A DNA stretch of 63,530 nucleotides from Neisseria sp. GTDB taxonomy: Bacteria > Pseudomonadota > Gammaproteobacteria > Burkholderiales > Neisseriaceae. Shown piece by piece: positions 54,803 to 63,429 of this stretch. Each line of letters opens with the position of its first letter. Position 1 is the first letter of the stretch. The notes beneath the pieces are model-generated. The model ran no database searches. It saw nothing but the letters and a program-made list of their open reading frames with translations, and was not told the origin of the DNA. Made by a program: the position numbers and the translations under genes. The stretch lies in the NCBI GenBank assembly GCA_030538415.1, contig JAUNTY010000011.1, positions 1-63,530 on the forward strand. The letters are read 5' to 3'.

Positions 54803-55243
54803 TCAGCTTGTTTTTTTGAATGGATATAACGGCGGTTTTTCCGGCGCGCCTTTCAATTCTACAATATTCCCTTCCGGGTCGGTGATGAAAAACGAACGCC
54901 CGAAGCCGTCGCCGCCATAGCGCACGGCAGGCGCTTCCATTTCAATACCGTGTTTGTTCAGGTGTTTTGCCAACGCCGCTTCGTCAAACGGCTCGATACG
55001 CAGGCAAAAATGCTCCAAATTGGCATGTTCGGGCAAAGGTTCGCCCGATCGCGCCTGCCCCAAGGGTTTGTCGATGGGAACAAAGTCAATAATCGAACGG
55101 CCTGCACGCAGTTGAATCAAGCCCAAATCGGCTAACTCGCGCTCCAATGTGCAGCCCAAGACATTGCAATAAAAATCCAACATGACCCGGCGGTCGCGGA
55201 TGCGCAAGACAAGATGGTCGAGTGCCAAAATCTGAAATGCCAT
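54803..55243 (-). CDS. VOC-family (glyoxalase-like) protein
   Basis: A 146-residue metalloprotein fold of the vicinal oxygen chelate family. The paired beta-alpha modules show LALDHLVLRIRDRRVMLDFY at the start and FFITDPEGNIVELKG near the end; the likely metal ligands are His9, His in LEHFCLRIE and the last Glu. Substrate unknown. It lies 15 bp from the SPOR protein gene, so the two may share a transcript. Confidence 0.85.
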   Translation of the reverse strand: MAFQILALDHLVLRIRDRRVMLDFYCNVLGCTLERELADLGLIQLRAGRSIIDFVPIDKPLGQARSGEPLPEHANLEHFCLRIEPFDEAALAKHLNKHGIEMEAPAVRYGGDGFGRSFFITDPEGNIVELKGAPEKPPLYPFKKTS

Positions 55244-55258
55244 CCGCTGCTCCTGCCG

Positions 55259-55996
55259 TTATTGCACCGAACGCGCGAAGCTGTCTACGCCGTTTTGCTG
55301 CAGGGTTTTACGGGTGCTGTCGGCTTCGGCCTTGCTCAGACGGCCGCTTTGGACACGGTAAACATTTTTGCCGTTGACCGTCGCTTCACTCACATTCGAC
55401 GACACCCCCATCATCGCCAGCTTGGCGCGGTGCGCTTCAGCGCTCTGACGGTCGGCAAACGAACCCATCTGCACAATCACGCGGCCACCGGAGGAGGAGG
55501 CTTCAGCCGGTTTTTTCGCCTGCTCCGTTTGTGCTTCCTTGCGGGCTTTTTCAATGCTGCCACTGTTCAAAATCTGCTCGGGTGTGGGTTTGGCCGCAGG
55601 CTTGGGCTCTGCTTTTTTCTCTGCCGGTTTGGCCGCGGGTTTGGCCGGGCGCTCGGCACGCGGCTCCGCCGGGCGGGCGGGCGGCGGAGCCGGTGTTACG
55701 GCAGGCTGCTCAATGATGACCTCGGAAGCCTGCTGGTCTTCAATAAATTCACCCAATATGTCGGAAGCCGCATATTCCTCGCCGCTGGCGGGCAGTTGCG
55801 GCGCGGAAGCCGGGATACTGTCTTTCGGTGTCAACACTTCGGGCGGCGGCGGCAGCTCTTTCTGAACTTCTTCCTTAAAGGCTTTTTTATTGCTCTGATT
55901 GAGGAAAAACAACACGCCGGCAATCACCAAAGTGGCCAGCAACAAGCCCAACACAAAGCCGGAAAGGCCTTTGCCATATTGTTTTTTTGCGTTCAT
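55259..55996 (-). CDS. SPOR-domain cell division protein (FtsN-like)
   Basis: A 245-residue bitopic inner-membrane protein: N-terminal helix (GLSGFVLGLLLATLVIAGVL), a Pro/Ala/Lys-rich periplasmic spacer (PARPAEPRAERPAKPAAKPA) and a C-terminal SPOR domain (GRVIVQMGSFADRQSAEAHR) that binds denuded peptidoglycan at the septum. Layout and length fit FtsN of Neisseria (linked to the gonococcal tetrapac gene). The name is held back because SPOR proteins differ little outside that domain. Confidence 0.85.
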   Translation of the reverse strand: MNAKKQYGKGLSGFVLGLLLATLVIAGVLFFLNQSNKKAFKEEVQKELPPPPEVLTPKDSIPASAPQLPASGEEYAASDILGEFIEDQQASEVIIEQPAVTPAPPPARPAEPRAERPAKPAAKPAEKKAEPKPAAKPTPEQILNSGSIEKARKEAQTEQAKKPAEASSSGGRVIVQMGSFADRQSAEAHRAKLAMMGVSSNVSEATVNGKNVYRVQSGRLSKAEADSTRKTLQQNGVDSFARSVQ

Positions 55997-56112
55997 AAAA
56001 CACCTTAAATATTTATATTATTTCAGACAGCATGCCTTGTGCCGTTTGCCATGTCGCACCTGCGGCACCAAGGGCGCATTCTATCAATATCTTATGCTTT
56101 GGGCAAAAGCCC

Positions 56113-57609
56113 TTACAAAGCCCGACGGAAACTTACCGCGCGTAACACATGGCCGCGCGACACTTCCCCATCGCCCGCCAAATCCGCCAGCGTGCGCGCC
56201 ACCCGCATGATGCGGTGGAAGCTGCGCGCCGACAGCGACAATTTTTCCAAGAGTTCGCCCAAGGCGGCCTTGGCCTCTTTACTGACCATCGCGATGTCAT
56301 CCAGTTCCGTCACCGTCAGCGCCGCGTTCACTTTACCCTGCCGCGCATATTGCCGCGCCCGCGCCGCTTCCACCCGCGCCCGCACCGCCGCGCTGCTCTC
56401 GCCCGCCTCATGCTGCACCAGCTCCGCCGCCGACAAGGCAGGGACTTCAATCGTCAGATCGATGCGGTCGAGCAGGGGGCCGGAAATCTTGCCCCGGTAA
56501 CGGGCAATGCTTTCGGGCGTGCAGCGGCAGGGTTTGAGCGGGTGGCCGAGATAGCCGCAGGGGCACGGGTTCATCGCCGCCACCAATTGGAATTTGGCCG
56601 GATAAACCGCCTGCCGCGCCGCGCGGGAAATATGGATTTCGCCGTTTTCCAGCGGTTCGCGCAACACCTCCAACACCTTGCGGTCGAATTCGGGCAATTC
56701 GTCGAGAAACAACACGCCGTGGTGCGCCAGCGAAATCTCGCCCGGGCGCGGATCGGAGCCGCCGCCCACCATCGCCGCCGAGCTTGCGCTGTGGTGCGGC
56801 GAGCGGAACGGACGGCTGCGGCTGAAATCCTGCGTGTGTTGCGGCAGTAGCGAGCGCAGCGCCCACACCGACACCAGCTCGTCTTCGGTCAGAGGCGGTA
56901 AAATGCCCGGCAGCCGCTGCGCCAGCATCGACTTGCCCGTGCCGGGCGGCCCCGCCATCAGCAGGCTGTGGCCGCCCGCAGCGGCGATTTCCAAAGCCAG
57001 CCGCGCGGTGTGCTGCCCTTTGACGTCTTGCAAATCGGGCAGATCGGCGCTTTCAGACGGCCTCGTATCCGCTTCGGGCAGGGTTTGCGCCAACGGCTCG
57101 ATGCCGTTGAGGTGCGCCGCTACCTGCCCCAAACTTTGCCCGCCGAATACGGCAATGCCCTGCATCACCGCTGCTTGTTTGGCATTGCCGGCAGGCAGCA
57201 CAAACGCCCTGCCCGCCTGCATGCCCTGCCAGGCCATCGCCAACGCGCCGCGCACAGGCCGCAACACCCCCGACAGCGCCAGCTCACCGGCAAATTCATA
57301 CTGCGCCAACTTGTCGGCGGCAATCTGGCCTGAAGCGGCCAAAATGCCGATGGCAATCGGCAGATCGAAACGCCCCGATTCTTTCGGCAAATCGGCGGGC
57401 GCAAGGTTGACGGTGATTTTTTTGGCGGGAAAATCAAAGCCGCTCTGGATAATCGCCGCGCGCACGCGGTCGCGGCTTTCCTTCACCTCGGTATCGGGCA
57501 GGCCGACGATGTTGAACGCAGGCAGGCCGTTGGCCAAGTGGGCTTCCACTTCGACCAACGGCGCCTGCATGCCGCTCAAGGCGCGGCTGTACACCACTGC
57601 TAAGGACAT
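56113..57609 (-). CDS. comM: ComM/YifB-type AAA+ helicase
   Basis: A 498-residue AAA+ protein that drives branch migration of incoming single-stranded DNA during natural transformation. N-terminal Lon-like domain (ANGLPAFNIVGLPDTEVKES), P-loop MAGPPGTGKSMLAQRLPG, Walker B GVLFLDELPEFDRKVLEVLR, zinc-like cysteines in MNPCPCGYLGHPLKPCRC, and C-terminal Mg-chelatase-like part (SARSFHRIMRVARTLADLAG). Its presence fits a naturally competent host. Confidence 0.95.
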   Translation of the reverse strand: MSLAVVYSRALSGMQAPLVEVEAHLANGLPAFNIVGLPDTEVKESRDRVRAAIIQSGFDFPAKKITVNLAPADLPKESGRFDLPIAIGILAASGQIAADKLAQYEFAGELALSGVLRPVRGALAMAWQGMQAGRAFVLPAGNAKQAAVMQGIAVFGGQSLGQVAAHLNGIEPLAQTLPEADTRPSESADLPDLQDVKGQHTARLALEIAAAGGHSLLMAGPPGTGKSMLAQRLPGILPPLTEDELVSVWALRSLLPQHTQDFSRSRPFRSPHHSASSAAMVGGGSDPRPGEISLAHHGVLFLDELPEFDRKVLEVLREPLENGEIHISRAARQAVYPAKFQLVAAMNPCPCGYLGHPLKPCRCTPESIARYRGKISGPLLDRIDLTIEVPALSAAELVQHEAGESSAAVRARVEAARARQYARQGKVNAALTVTELDDIAMVSKEAKAALGELLEKLSLSARSFHRIMRVARTLADLAGDGEVSRGHVLRAVSFRRAL

Positions 57610-57625
57610 AGGCTCTCAGACGGCC

Positions 57626-57922
57626 TCAGTCTTTTTGCTCGGGCACGGTTTCCACTTCGTCGGGATTGGCCGCCGCTTCGGTTTCGGCCTCATTGCCGCC
57701 TTCGAGCTTGGCCAGGCGCGCTTCCACTTCCGCCAGCTTGGTGCGGGTTTTAATCAACACCTGCTGTTGGATGTCGAATTCTTCGCGGGTGACCAGATCC
57801 ATGCGGTTAAACGCGCTGCCGAGCATGGCTTTGACGTTTTTTTCCACGTCTTTGGCGGGGCTGTTGGCGATGGTTTCGCTCAATTTGGCAGACACTTCTT
57901 CAAAGATTTTTTTACCGATCAT
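57626..57922 (-). CDS. ubiK: Ubiquinone biosynthesis accessory factor UbiK
   Basis: A 98-residue membrane-associated coiled-coil protein (formerly YqiC/BMFP) that helps the Ubi complex make ubiquinone. The pattern NVKAMLGSAFNRMDLVTREE followed by a heptad helix (FDIQQQVLIKTRTKLAEVEA) is typical. The acidic tail is DUS-free. It lies 16 bp upstream of comM on the same strand. Confidence 0.92.
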   Translation of the reverse strand: MIGKKIFEEVSAKLSETIANSPAKDVEKNVKAMLGSAFNRMDLVTREEFDIQQQVLIKTRTKLAEVEARLAKLEGGNEAETEAAANPDEVETVPEQKD

Positions 57923-57967
57923 GGTTTCGATTCCTTATTTACGGGGTTTGTCGGATTGTATAGCGAT

Positions 57968-58018
57968 TCAGGCCGTCTGAAAACCATTGCTGTCACAATC
58001 TTTCAGACGGCCTGACCG
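57968..58018. terminator. DUS inverted pair between 58019 gene and ubiK
   Basis: Opposed AG-DUS copies around ACCATTGCTGTCACAATC, adjoining the stop of the minus-strand 58019 gene. Confidence 0.6.
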
Positions 58019-58450
58019 CTATTTCGCCAAAAATTCAGTTTGGTAAACCTGCCCGCCGATATTGATGTCGGCCAAATAATCGTGGCGGTTTTGCACGCAC
58101 ACGGGCAGGCGGATTTGTTTGGCCTGCCAGCTGCCGTCGGCTTGTTTGAGCAGCTTATAGCGGTTGAAGCCCATATCCATATCCTTCATCGAGAAGCTGA
58201 CAAACACTTCCGCCACATCCGCCGCCGCGCCGCGCAATTCGATGTCGAACGGCGCTTTGGCCGCCACTTCATCGCTGAACTTCAACACCGCGCCGTTCGG
58301 CAGTTTGCAGCCTTGGTGTACATTGCATTGCGCCGCGCTCAAGGCGGTAAACGACGGCTGTTGCTTTTGCCACCACAACAGCGACAACACTTTGACCGCC
58401 GCAAACGCCAGCAGCAAGGCCGCAATCAATAATTTTTTGTTTCGTGACAT
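58019..58450 (-). CDS. Unassigned membrane-anchored protein
   Basis: A 143-residue protein with one N-terminal helix (KLLIAALLLAFAAVKVLSLL) and a periplasmic domain with three cysteines (QCNVHQGCKLPNG, RLPVCVQNRHDY) that could form disulfides. The VFVSFSMKDMDMGFNRYKLL and RHDYLADINIGGQVY strands suggest a beta fold as in copper-handling or YtkA-type domains, but no metal motif is clear. The ATG at 58450 uses an AAAGG site formed by the end of a DUS. No function proposed. Confidence 0.75.
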   Translation of the reverse strand: MSRNKKLLIAALLLAFAAVKVLSLLWWQKQQPSFTALSAAQCNVHQGCKLPNGAVLKFSDEVAAKAPFDIELRGAAADVAEVFVSFSMKDMDMGFNRYKLLKQADGSWQAKQIRLPVCVQNRHDYLADINIGGQVYQTEFLAK

Positions 58451-58476
58451 TTTTTGCCTTTCAGACGGCCTCAAAC

Positions 58477-59280
58477 CTAAACCTGCGCGGTTTCTTCGTT
58501 CAGCACCACCGCCTGCGCACCCGCCTCATGCCAACGCTTTTGATAACGCGGCAGCAGATATTGCGGCGCATACACCACCAGCGGCAGCGACACGCCGTCG
58601 GCCAACACCGCGCACACCGCTTCTGCCGCCGCATCGTCCGCTACCTGCCACACCACCACATCGGCATCCTGCACCTGCCGCCATTGCGCCGCCGTTTCAA
58701 GCGCCACCCACACGCTTTCCGCTTCGGGCAGCTTGCCGCGCCGCTGCAATTCGCTGGCGCCGATTAACACCCGACGGTGCTGCGGCTCGGCCAGCGTAAA
58801 CGGCACCACCCGATAATCACCGAGGCGGTTTGCGCCGTGAAAACCGCTTTGCAAACTGCCCTGCAATTCAGTCGGCACCGCCAGCGCCGCCAATAACGGC
58901 CCGTTAGCAGGCAGCATCGGCGACACATCGAAATCGCCCGCCCGCTGCCACGACCACTGCTGCCCCTCCCGCGCCTGCAATTCGCCCGACCAATCGTCGG
59001 CCTCGACGCGGAAAAAGCGCAGATGCACGTGCGCGTGTTCGTAAGCGTGGATTTTGGTCAGCCACGGCCGCGCACGATGAATACGGATGCCCAATTCTTC
59101 TGCAAACTCGCGCTGCAAAGCCTCGAATTCGCTTTCAGACGGCTCGACCTTGCCGCCCGCAAACTCCCAATAACCGGCATAAGCCTTGCCCTCGGGGCGC
59201 GAACTCAGCAAATAATCACCGTCGCGGTTGAGCACCACACCGGCCACCACGCGGATTAAAGGGCGGGAATCTTTATTCAT
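58477..59280 (-). CDS. Nudix hydrolase with C-terminal ThiE-like part
   Basis: A 267-residue MutT-type protein. The N-terminal domain has the Nudix box (GGKVEPSESEFEALQREF then AEELGI) and RVVAGVVLNRDGDYLLSSRP, typical of 8-oxo-dGTP pyrophosphatases. The C-terminal 120 or so residues (RVLIGASELQRRGKLPEAES and following) match the start and end of a thiamine-phosphate-synthase-like domain, but shorter than usual; this fusion is known in Proteobacteria. The Met at 59280 is chosen over 59304 as the family start. Confidence 0.85.
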   Translation of the reverse strand: MNKDSRPLIRVVAGVVLNRDGDYLLSSRPEGKAYAGYWEFAGGKVEPSESEFEALQREFAEELGIRIHRARPWLTKIHAYEHAHVHLRFFRVEADDWSGELQAREGQQWSWQRAGDFDVSPMLPANGPLLAALAVPTELQGSLQSGFHGANRLGDYRVVPFTLAEPQHRRVLIGASELQRRGKLPEAESVWVALETAAQWRQVQDADVVVWQVADDAAAEAVCAVLADGVSLPLVVYAPQYLLPRYQKRWHEAGAQAVVLNEETAQV

Positions 59281-59319
59281 GTTTTTCTCTGGTTTTGTGA
59301 GCAAGCGGGGGACAGCACC

Positions 59320-59425
59320 TATAGTGAAAACACTTAATTTTTAATACAAGGCAGCAAGCCGAAGACAGTACAGGTAGTACGGCTAGGCGCAGCAACGCGG
59401 TAGTAGAGTAAGTGTTTTCACTATA
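59320..59425. repeat. Correia-type element, 106 bp, matching ends
   Basis: TATAGTGAAAACACTTAATT and AGTAAGTGTTTTCACTATA around the usual core. It lies in the 372-bp gap before acpS, with a CCCTCTCCC/GGGAGAGGG hairpin at 59472-59508 and DUS copies at 59535 and 59630. Confidence 0.85.
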
Positions 59426-59652
59426 ATTAAAATGGTGTTGGCTCGGCATCAGGCAAACCTTGTGGTTTGCTGCCCTCTCCCCAGCCCTCTCCCACAGGGA
59501 GAGGGGGCTAAGTTGGCTGAAGATCGAAATATTTCAGACGGCCTTCAATATTGCAGTTTTATTGTTTGGACAAGCGGTAAGTATGGTTACGCCGATTCCG
59601 GCGTACGGGCTTACTAAGGAAACAACCGTTTCAGACGGCCGCACCGCCCGTT

Positions 59653-60030
59653 TCAGCGCTCCGCCACGGCAAACGCCATCACCATATCTTCTTCATCACT
59701 CATGCTCAAATGCACGCGCTTGATGCCTTTTTGCTGCAACCACCGCTGCAATTCCGGCGCGCAGATAAATTCGGGCTTGCCCAATTCGTCGTGACCGATG
59801 CTGATGTTGTGGAAAATCACCGGTGCGCGGATACCGGTGCCGACCGCTTTGGCAAATGCTTCCTTGGCGGCAAAGCGCTTGGCCAACAGCTTGACAGGAC
59901 GGCCGACGGTCGGCCAGTCGTGCATTTCCACCCGGCTCAAAATGCGCTCGGCGAAAGTTTGGCCGTATTTTTTATGCAGTTTCTCGATTCTTTTGACATC
60001 CACAATGTCGGTACCGATGCCGTAAATCAT
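59653..60030 (-). CDS. acpS: Holo-ACP synthase
   Basis: Attaches 4'-phosphopantetheine from CoA to acyl carrier protein. 125 residues. Metal-binding Asp8 in IYGIGTDIVDVKRIEK and Glu in RFAAKEAFAKAVGTGI are intact. Ribosome site AAGGAGAAACT. Encoded after pdxJ on the same strand, as in many Proteobacteria, though 394 bp of repeats now separates them. Confidence 0.96.
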   Translation of the reverse strand: MIYGIGTDIVDVKRIEKLHKKYGQTFAERILSRVEMHDWPTVGRPVKLLAKRFAAKEAFAKAVGTGIRAPVIFHNISIGHDELGKPEFICAPELQRWLQQKGIKRVHLSMSDEEDMVMAFAVAER

Positions 60031-60220
60031 AGTTTCTCCTTGATGGTTTTCAGACGGCCTTTTGAAACGTAAGGGCGTCTGAACGTATTTTTATGTCAGG
60101 TTGGCGGCGCAACCTGGCAAACATTGCGCGCAGCGTTTCGCCGTATTTAATGCGCGTTCGGGATAAGCGTTTCAGATATTCTTTTTGATTTTCAGAAATG
60201 TATTTTCTTTGAGGCAGGCT

Positions 60221-60352
60221 GAATCCGCCAGGATTCGTCATTCCCGCGCAGGCGGGAATCCAGAAGCTTGACATTTCTGCAATGTTTTCAAGGTTTCTGA
60301 AGCCCGACTACTGGATTCCCGCCTGCGCGGGAATGGCGAATCCTGACAGCTT
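60221..60352. repeat. Pair of dRS3 palindromes (NIME-like unit)
   Basis: ATTCCCGCGCAGGCGGGAAT at 60240-60259 and ATTCCCGCCTGCGCGGGAAT at 60315-60334 match the neisserial dRS3 form ATTCCC-N8-GGGAAT. Flanks extend the inversion (GGATTCG and CGAATCC). In pathogenic Neisseria such pairs bound intergenic mosaic arrays and are targets of the Nf filamentous phage. The 60031-60424 gap has no gene. Confidence 0.8.
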
Positions 60353-60424
60353 TCTGTCTTCGAGGCGCATATATTTCTAAAAATAAAAAATATATTTCAA
60401 TTACTTACTCAAAACCCACTTTAC

Positions 60425-61156
60425 TCAATAAGGCAGCGCACGCGCCTTGAACATCACTTCTTTCATCTGCCGCACCGCTTCGGGCAGACCGAGGAACAGC
60501 GCTTGCGAAATCAGCGAGTGGCCGATGTTCAATTCGTGTATCGGCAGAATCTGCGCGATCGGGGTGACGTTGTGGATGGTGAGGCCGTGGCCTGCGTTCA
60601 CCACCAAACCCAGCTCGCTGCCGAAATGCGCGCCGTTTTCAATCCGCGCCAGCTGCTGCGCTTTTTCAGACGGCATCTGTGCATCGGCATAGGCGCCGGT
60701 GTGCAATTCGATGACCGGCGCGCCCACGTCTTTAGCGGCCTGAATCTGCGCTTCTTCGGCATCGATAAACAGCGATACGCGGATGCCGGCTTGCGTGAGC
60801 GTGTCGGTAAACGCGGCGATTTTGTCTTGCTGCGCCAATACGTCCAAGCCGCCTTCGGTGGTCACTTCTTCGCGCTTTTCCGGCACGATGCAGACATCGG
60901 CGGGCATCACTTTTAATGCGTTTTCCAGCATTTCATCGGTCAGCGCCATTTCCAGATTCATGCGCGTGCGGATGGCGTTTTTAATCGCAAACACGTCGGC
61001 ATCTTTAATATGGCGGCGGTCTTCGCGCAAATGCAGCGTAATCAGATCCGCGCCGTGGGTTTCCGCCACCAGCGCGGCTTCGAGCGGGCTGGGGTAAGTC
61101 GTGCCGCGTGCGTTGCGCAGGGTGGCGACGTGGTCGATATTGATGCCTAACAGCAT
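60425..61156 (-). CDS. pdxJ: Pyridoxine 5'-phosphate synthase
   Basis: Condenses aminoacetone 3-phosphate with deoxyxylulose 5-phosphate, last ring-forming step of vitamin B6 synthesis. 243 residues, TIM barrel. [53 protein letters not shown] and [12 protein letters not shown] are diagnostic. recO-pdxJ-acpS order is conserved, with one extra gene inserted here. Confidence 0.97.
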   Translation of the reverse strand: MLLGINIDHVATLRNARGTTYPSPLEAALVAETHGADLITLHLREDRRHIKDADVFAIKNAIRTRMNLEMALTDEMLENALKVMPADVCIVPEKREEVTTEGGLDVLAQQDKIAAFTDTLTQAGIRVSLFIDAEEAQIQAAKDVGAPVIELHTGAYADAQMPSEKAQQLARIENGAHFGSELGLVVNAGHGLTIHNVTPIAQILPIHELNIGHSLISQALFLGLPEAVRQMKEVMFKARALPY

Positions 61157-61222
61157 GATTTTCCTTTCTTGTTTCAGACGGCCTCATTGATCATTGGAGG
61201 CCGTCTGAACATAAATGATTCA

Positions 61223-62140
61223 TTAATCCAGCGGTATGATGCCGCCCGCTTCCCAATCGTTTCGATACAGCTCGCCGTTTGAATCGGCAAACAAGATGCC
61301 GCTGCTTTTATGGCCGATTGCGCCGTTTTGCCGATAAAAAGCCTGCACGGTGTCATACGGGAAATCTTCGCGCGGGCGCTCGGTGATTTCAAAGACGAGG
61401 CCGTCTGAAACACCCATGTGGCGGTGGACGCGCTTATCGGCCGCGATTGTTGCCAACAGCTTTCGCTCTTGTTCATTATAGGCAAAATAGACCGACGGGC
61501 GCGGATAGTATTTGCCTTGATAAAAATAGTCTTGCCCGCTTTGCTGCTGCGGCAGAGGCCGAACCCGCCTGCCTTGGCGGTCTATCAGATGCGATTCGGC
61601 GCGGCTGTCGGCGGCTTCGAGCGACCAATGTTCGCCGCTTGCGTCGAAGCGTTTGCGCCAGTTGCCCGTCATCACTTCGGCATAGCCGTATTGGAACGGC
61701 GTGGCAAACGTCCATTCTGCGGGCAAAACCTTGTTGCCCGCGCGATCGACGAAGCCGATTTTGCCGTTTTCGACATAGCGGCGCAATCCTTCCGACCATT
61801 CGTCCATGCCATTATCGTCAACCTGCGGCCGATACAGCAAACGCCCCCGGCGGTCATAAACTTCGCCGGCGGGCGTGGCGGGGCGGTATTGGTCAAACGC
61901 TTGCGCCGGTTGGAACTCGCGGGCGCGGGTGAGCAATTCGATGGTTTGCCCGGCAATCGGTTTGTCGTAATCGTAAACCACCACATTGCTGAACTGCGGC
62001 GCAATCAGCACCTTACCGCTGCCACTGCGCACGCCGACATGACCGCGCTCGTTTTCAAAATAAAACAAGGCTTCTTCGGCGTGTGCAAACGACGGCTGCA
62101 ACAACAAGCCGATTAACAAGGTCAGGATTTTCTTCATCAA
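61223..62140 (-). CDS. Secreted WG-repeat protein
   Basis: A 305-residue protein with a signal peptide ending FAHA (residue 20). The mature part shows WG-type beta repeats, clearest in ENGKIGFVDRAGNKVLPAEW followed by PFQYGYAEVM, and degenerate copies before and after (RGHVGVRSGSGKVLIAPQF). Such proteins are of unknown role. It interrupts recO-pdxJ; a DUS is read in frame as VSDGLV. Confidence 0.75.
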   Translation of the reverse strand: MMKKILTLLIGLLLQPSFAHAEEALFYFENERGHVGVRSGSGKVLIAPQFSNVVVYDYDKPIAGQTIELLTRAREFQPAQAFDQYRPATPAGEVYDRRGRLLYRPQVDDNGMDEWSEGLRRYVENGKIGFVDRAGNKVLPAEWTFATPFQYGYAEVMTGNWRKRFDASGEHWSLEAADSRAESHLIDRQGRRVRPLPQQQSGQDYFYQGKYYPRPSVYFAYNEQERKLLATIAADKRVHRHMGVSDGLVFEITERPREDFPYDTVQAFYRQNGAIGHKSSGILFADSNGELYRNDWEAGGIIPLD

Positions 62141-62188
62141 GGCTGCTCCCGCTGTTTTTCAAAACCAACATCGCTCATGATTCGAGGT

Positions 62189-62935
62189 TCAGGCCGTCTG
62201 AAAGTTTTGCAATTGCTGCAACACCTGCCGCGATTTGATGCCGTCGGGCAAACGGAAATCCAGCAGCAGGCGGGTGATTTTCAGCGCCTCCTGCAAAGTA
62301 TCGCCGTCATCGAACACGCCCGCCGCCAGTTGCAGTGCTGTTTCGCCGCGCACGGCCACCCCGGCGGCTTCCGCCGGATTCAGCCCCGCCGCATCGGCCA
62401 GCGGCAGCAGCGGATGCTCGGCGCGCAGCCAGTAGTGCTGCTCCGCCGTCACCTCCGCACCGTGTTGGTCGCAGCGCAAATCGGGCGCAAGCCCCAATTC
62501 GGTCAACAGCCGCCATTCGAAGCGGCGCAAGGCGGCAACATGGTTGGGCGTTTCCGCCACCGCCCGCATCACCTCCGCCAGCGCATCGTAAAGCGCGGGA
62601 TGCGGGTCTTCGCGTGCGGTGAGTTTGTAGACCAACTCGTTGACATACAAACCGCTAAACAGCGCCCTATCCTGCGGCTGCCGCCAACCGCCCAGCCATT
62701 CGGCACGGTGCAGCGTTTTCAGTTCCTGCGAGCCGTACCACGACGCGTTTATCGGCACAAACGGCACCAACACGCCGCGCAATTCGCTCTGCCGTTTGCG
62801 TGCACTGCGGGCGAGCAAGGCCACGCGTCCGTAGCGGCGGCTGAACACTTCCAGCCACAAACTGCTCTCGCGCCAGGGCGTGGCGGTGAGCAGGAAGGCG
62901 GGTTCGTGGTTGATGCGGTGGGATTGCGGAGCCAT
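62189..62935 (-). CDS. recO: DNA repair protein RecO
   Basis: Loads RecA with RecR in gap repair; also matters for recombination after transformation. 248 residues. N-terminal OB fold (EPAFLLTATPWRESSLWLEV, VALLARSARKRQSELRGVL) and helical C-terminal domain (LYVNELVYKLTAREDPHPAL). The zinc cysteines of some RecO proteins are absent, as in other Proteobacteria. First gene of the recO-pdxJ-acpS group. Confidence 0.92.
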   Translation of the reverse strand: MAPQSHRINHEPAFLLTATPWRESSLWLEVFSRRYGRVALLARSARKRQSELRGVLVPFVPINASWYGSQELKTLHRAEWLGGWRQPQDRALFSGLYVNELVYKLTAREDPHPALYDALAEVMRAVAETPNHVAALRRFEWRLLTELGLAPDLRCDQHGAEVTAEQHYWLRAEHPLLPLADAAGLNPAEAAGVAVRGETALQLAAGVFDDGDTLQEALKITRLLLDFRLPDGIKSRQVLQQLQNFQTA

Positions 62936-63015
62936 GTGGAAAAAGATTGGGAAAACGACATTGATTATACTGCAAGGCGTTGGCGGCGGGGTTTATTTAA
63001 AAAACAACCAGACCG

Positions 63016-63310
63016 GAGCCTTTGCAAAATCTCCCGCTTGTCGCACCCGCGCAGACGCACTACTGTCCGGAATAAATCTCAGAGGCCGTCTGAAAAGCTG
63101 AAAGGTTGGTACTTCCGGTGTTTTCAACTTCATTCGGGCTCAAAATCAGTAACGCTTGAGCTACTGCAATCTGCTCCCTCCCCTGCGCACCGCGCAGCTC
63201 GAAAAGGGCAAGATTGACACGCTTCGCTAGTCAATCTAAGCTGGGGAGGGTTGGAGGGAGTGATGTTTCGCATGCGCAGGTGCGACGGTTGTTTTTTTGC
63301 ACAGGTTTCA
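63016..63310. repeat. Compound repeat with unrelated interior
   Basis: Left end GAGCCTTTGCAAAATCTCCC and GTCGCACCCGCGCAGACGC, right part GTGCGACGGTTGTTTTTTTG. Between lie a DUS, TCGAAAAGGGC and an imperfect CCCTCCC/GGGAGGG pair around TTGACACGCTTCGCTAGTCAA, a small hairpin. No gene. Confidence 0.6.
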
Positions 63311-63429
63311 GCCTATGTTGCTTTTCGTGGGCAGAGCCCACGCTACAGCTGCAGCGCCGGGTTAATGAAATTTGGACGGCAAGGTTTCCATCCGGCAACC
63401 CGACTGGTTTTCCTGCCAACAAAGAAAGG

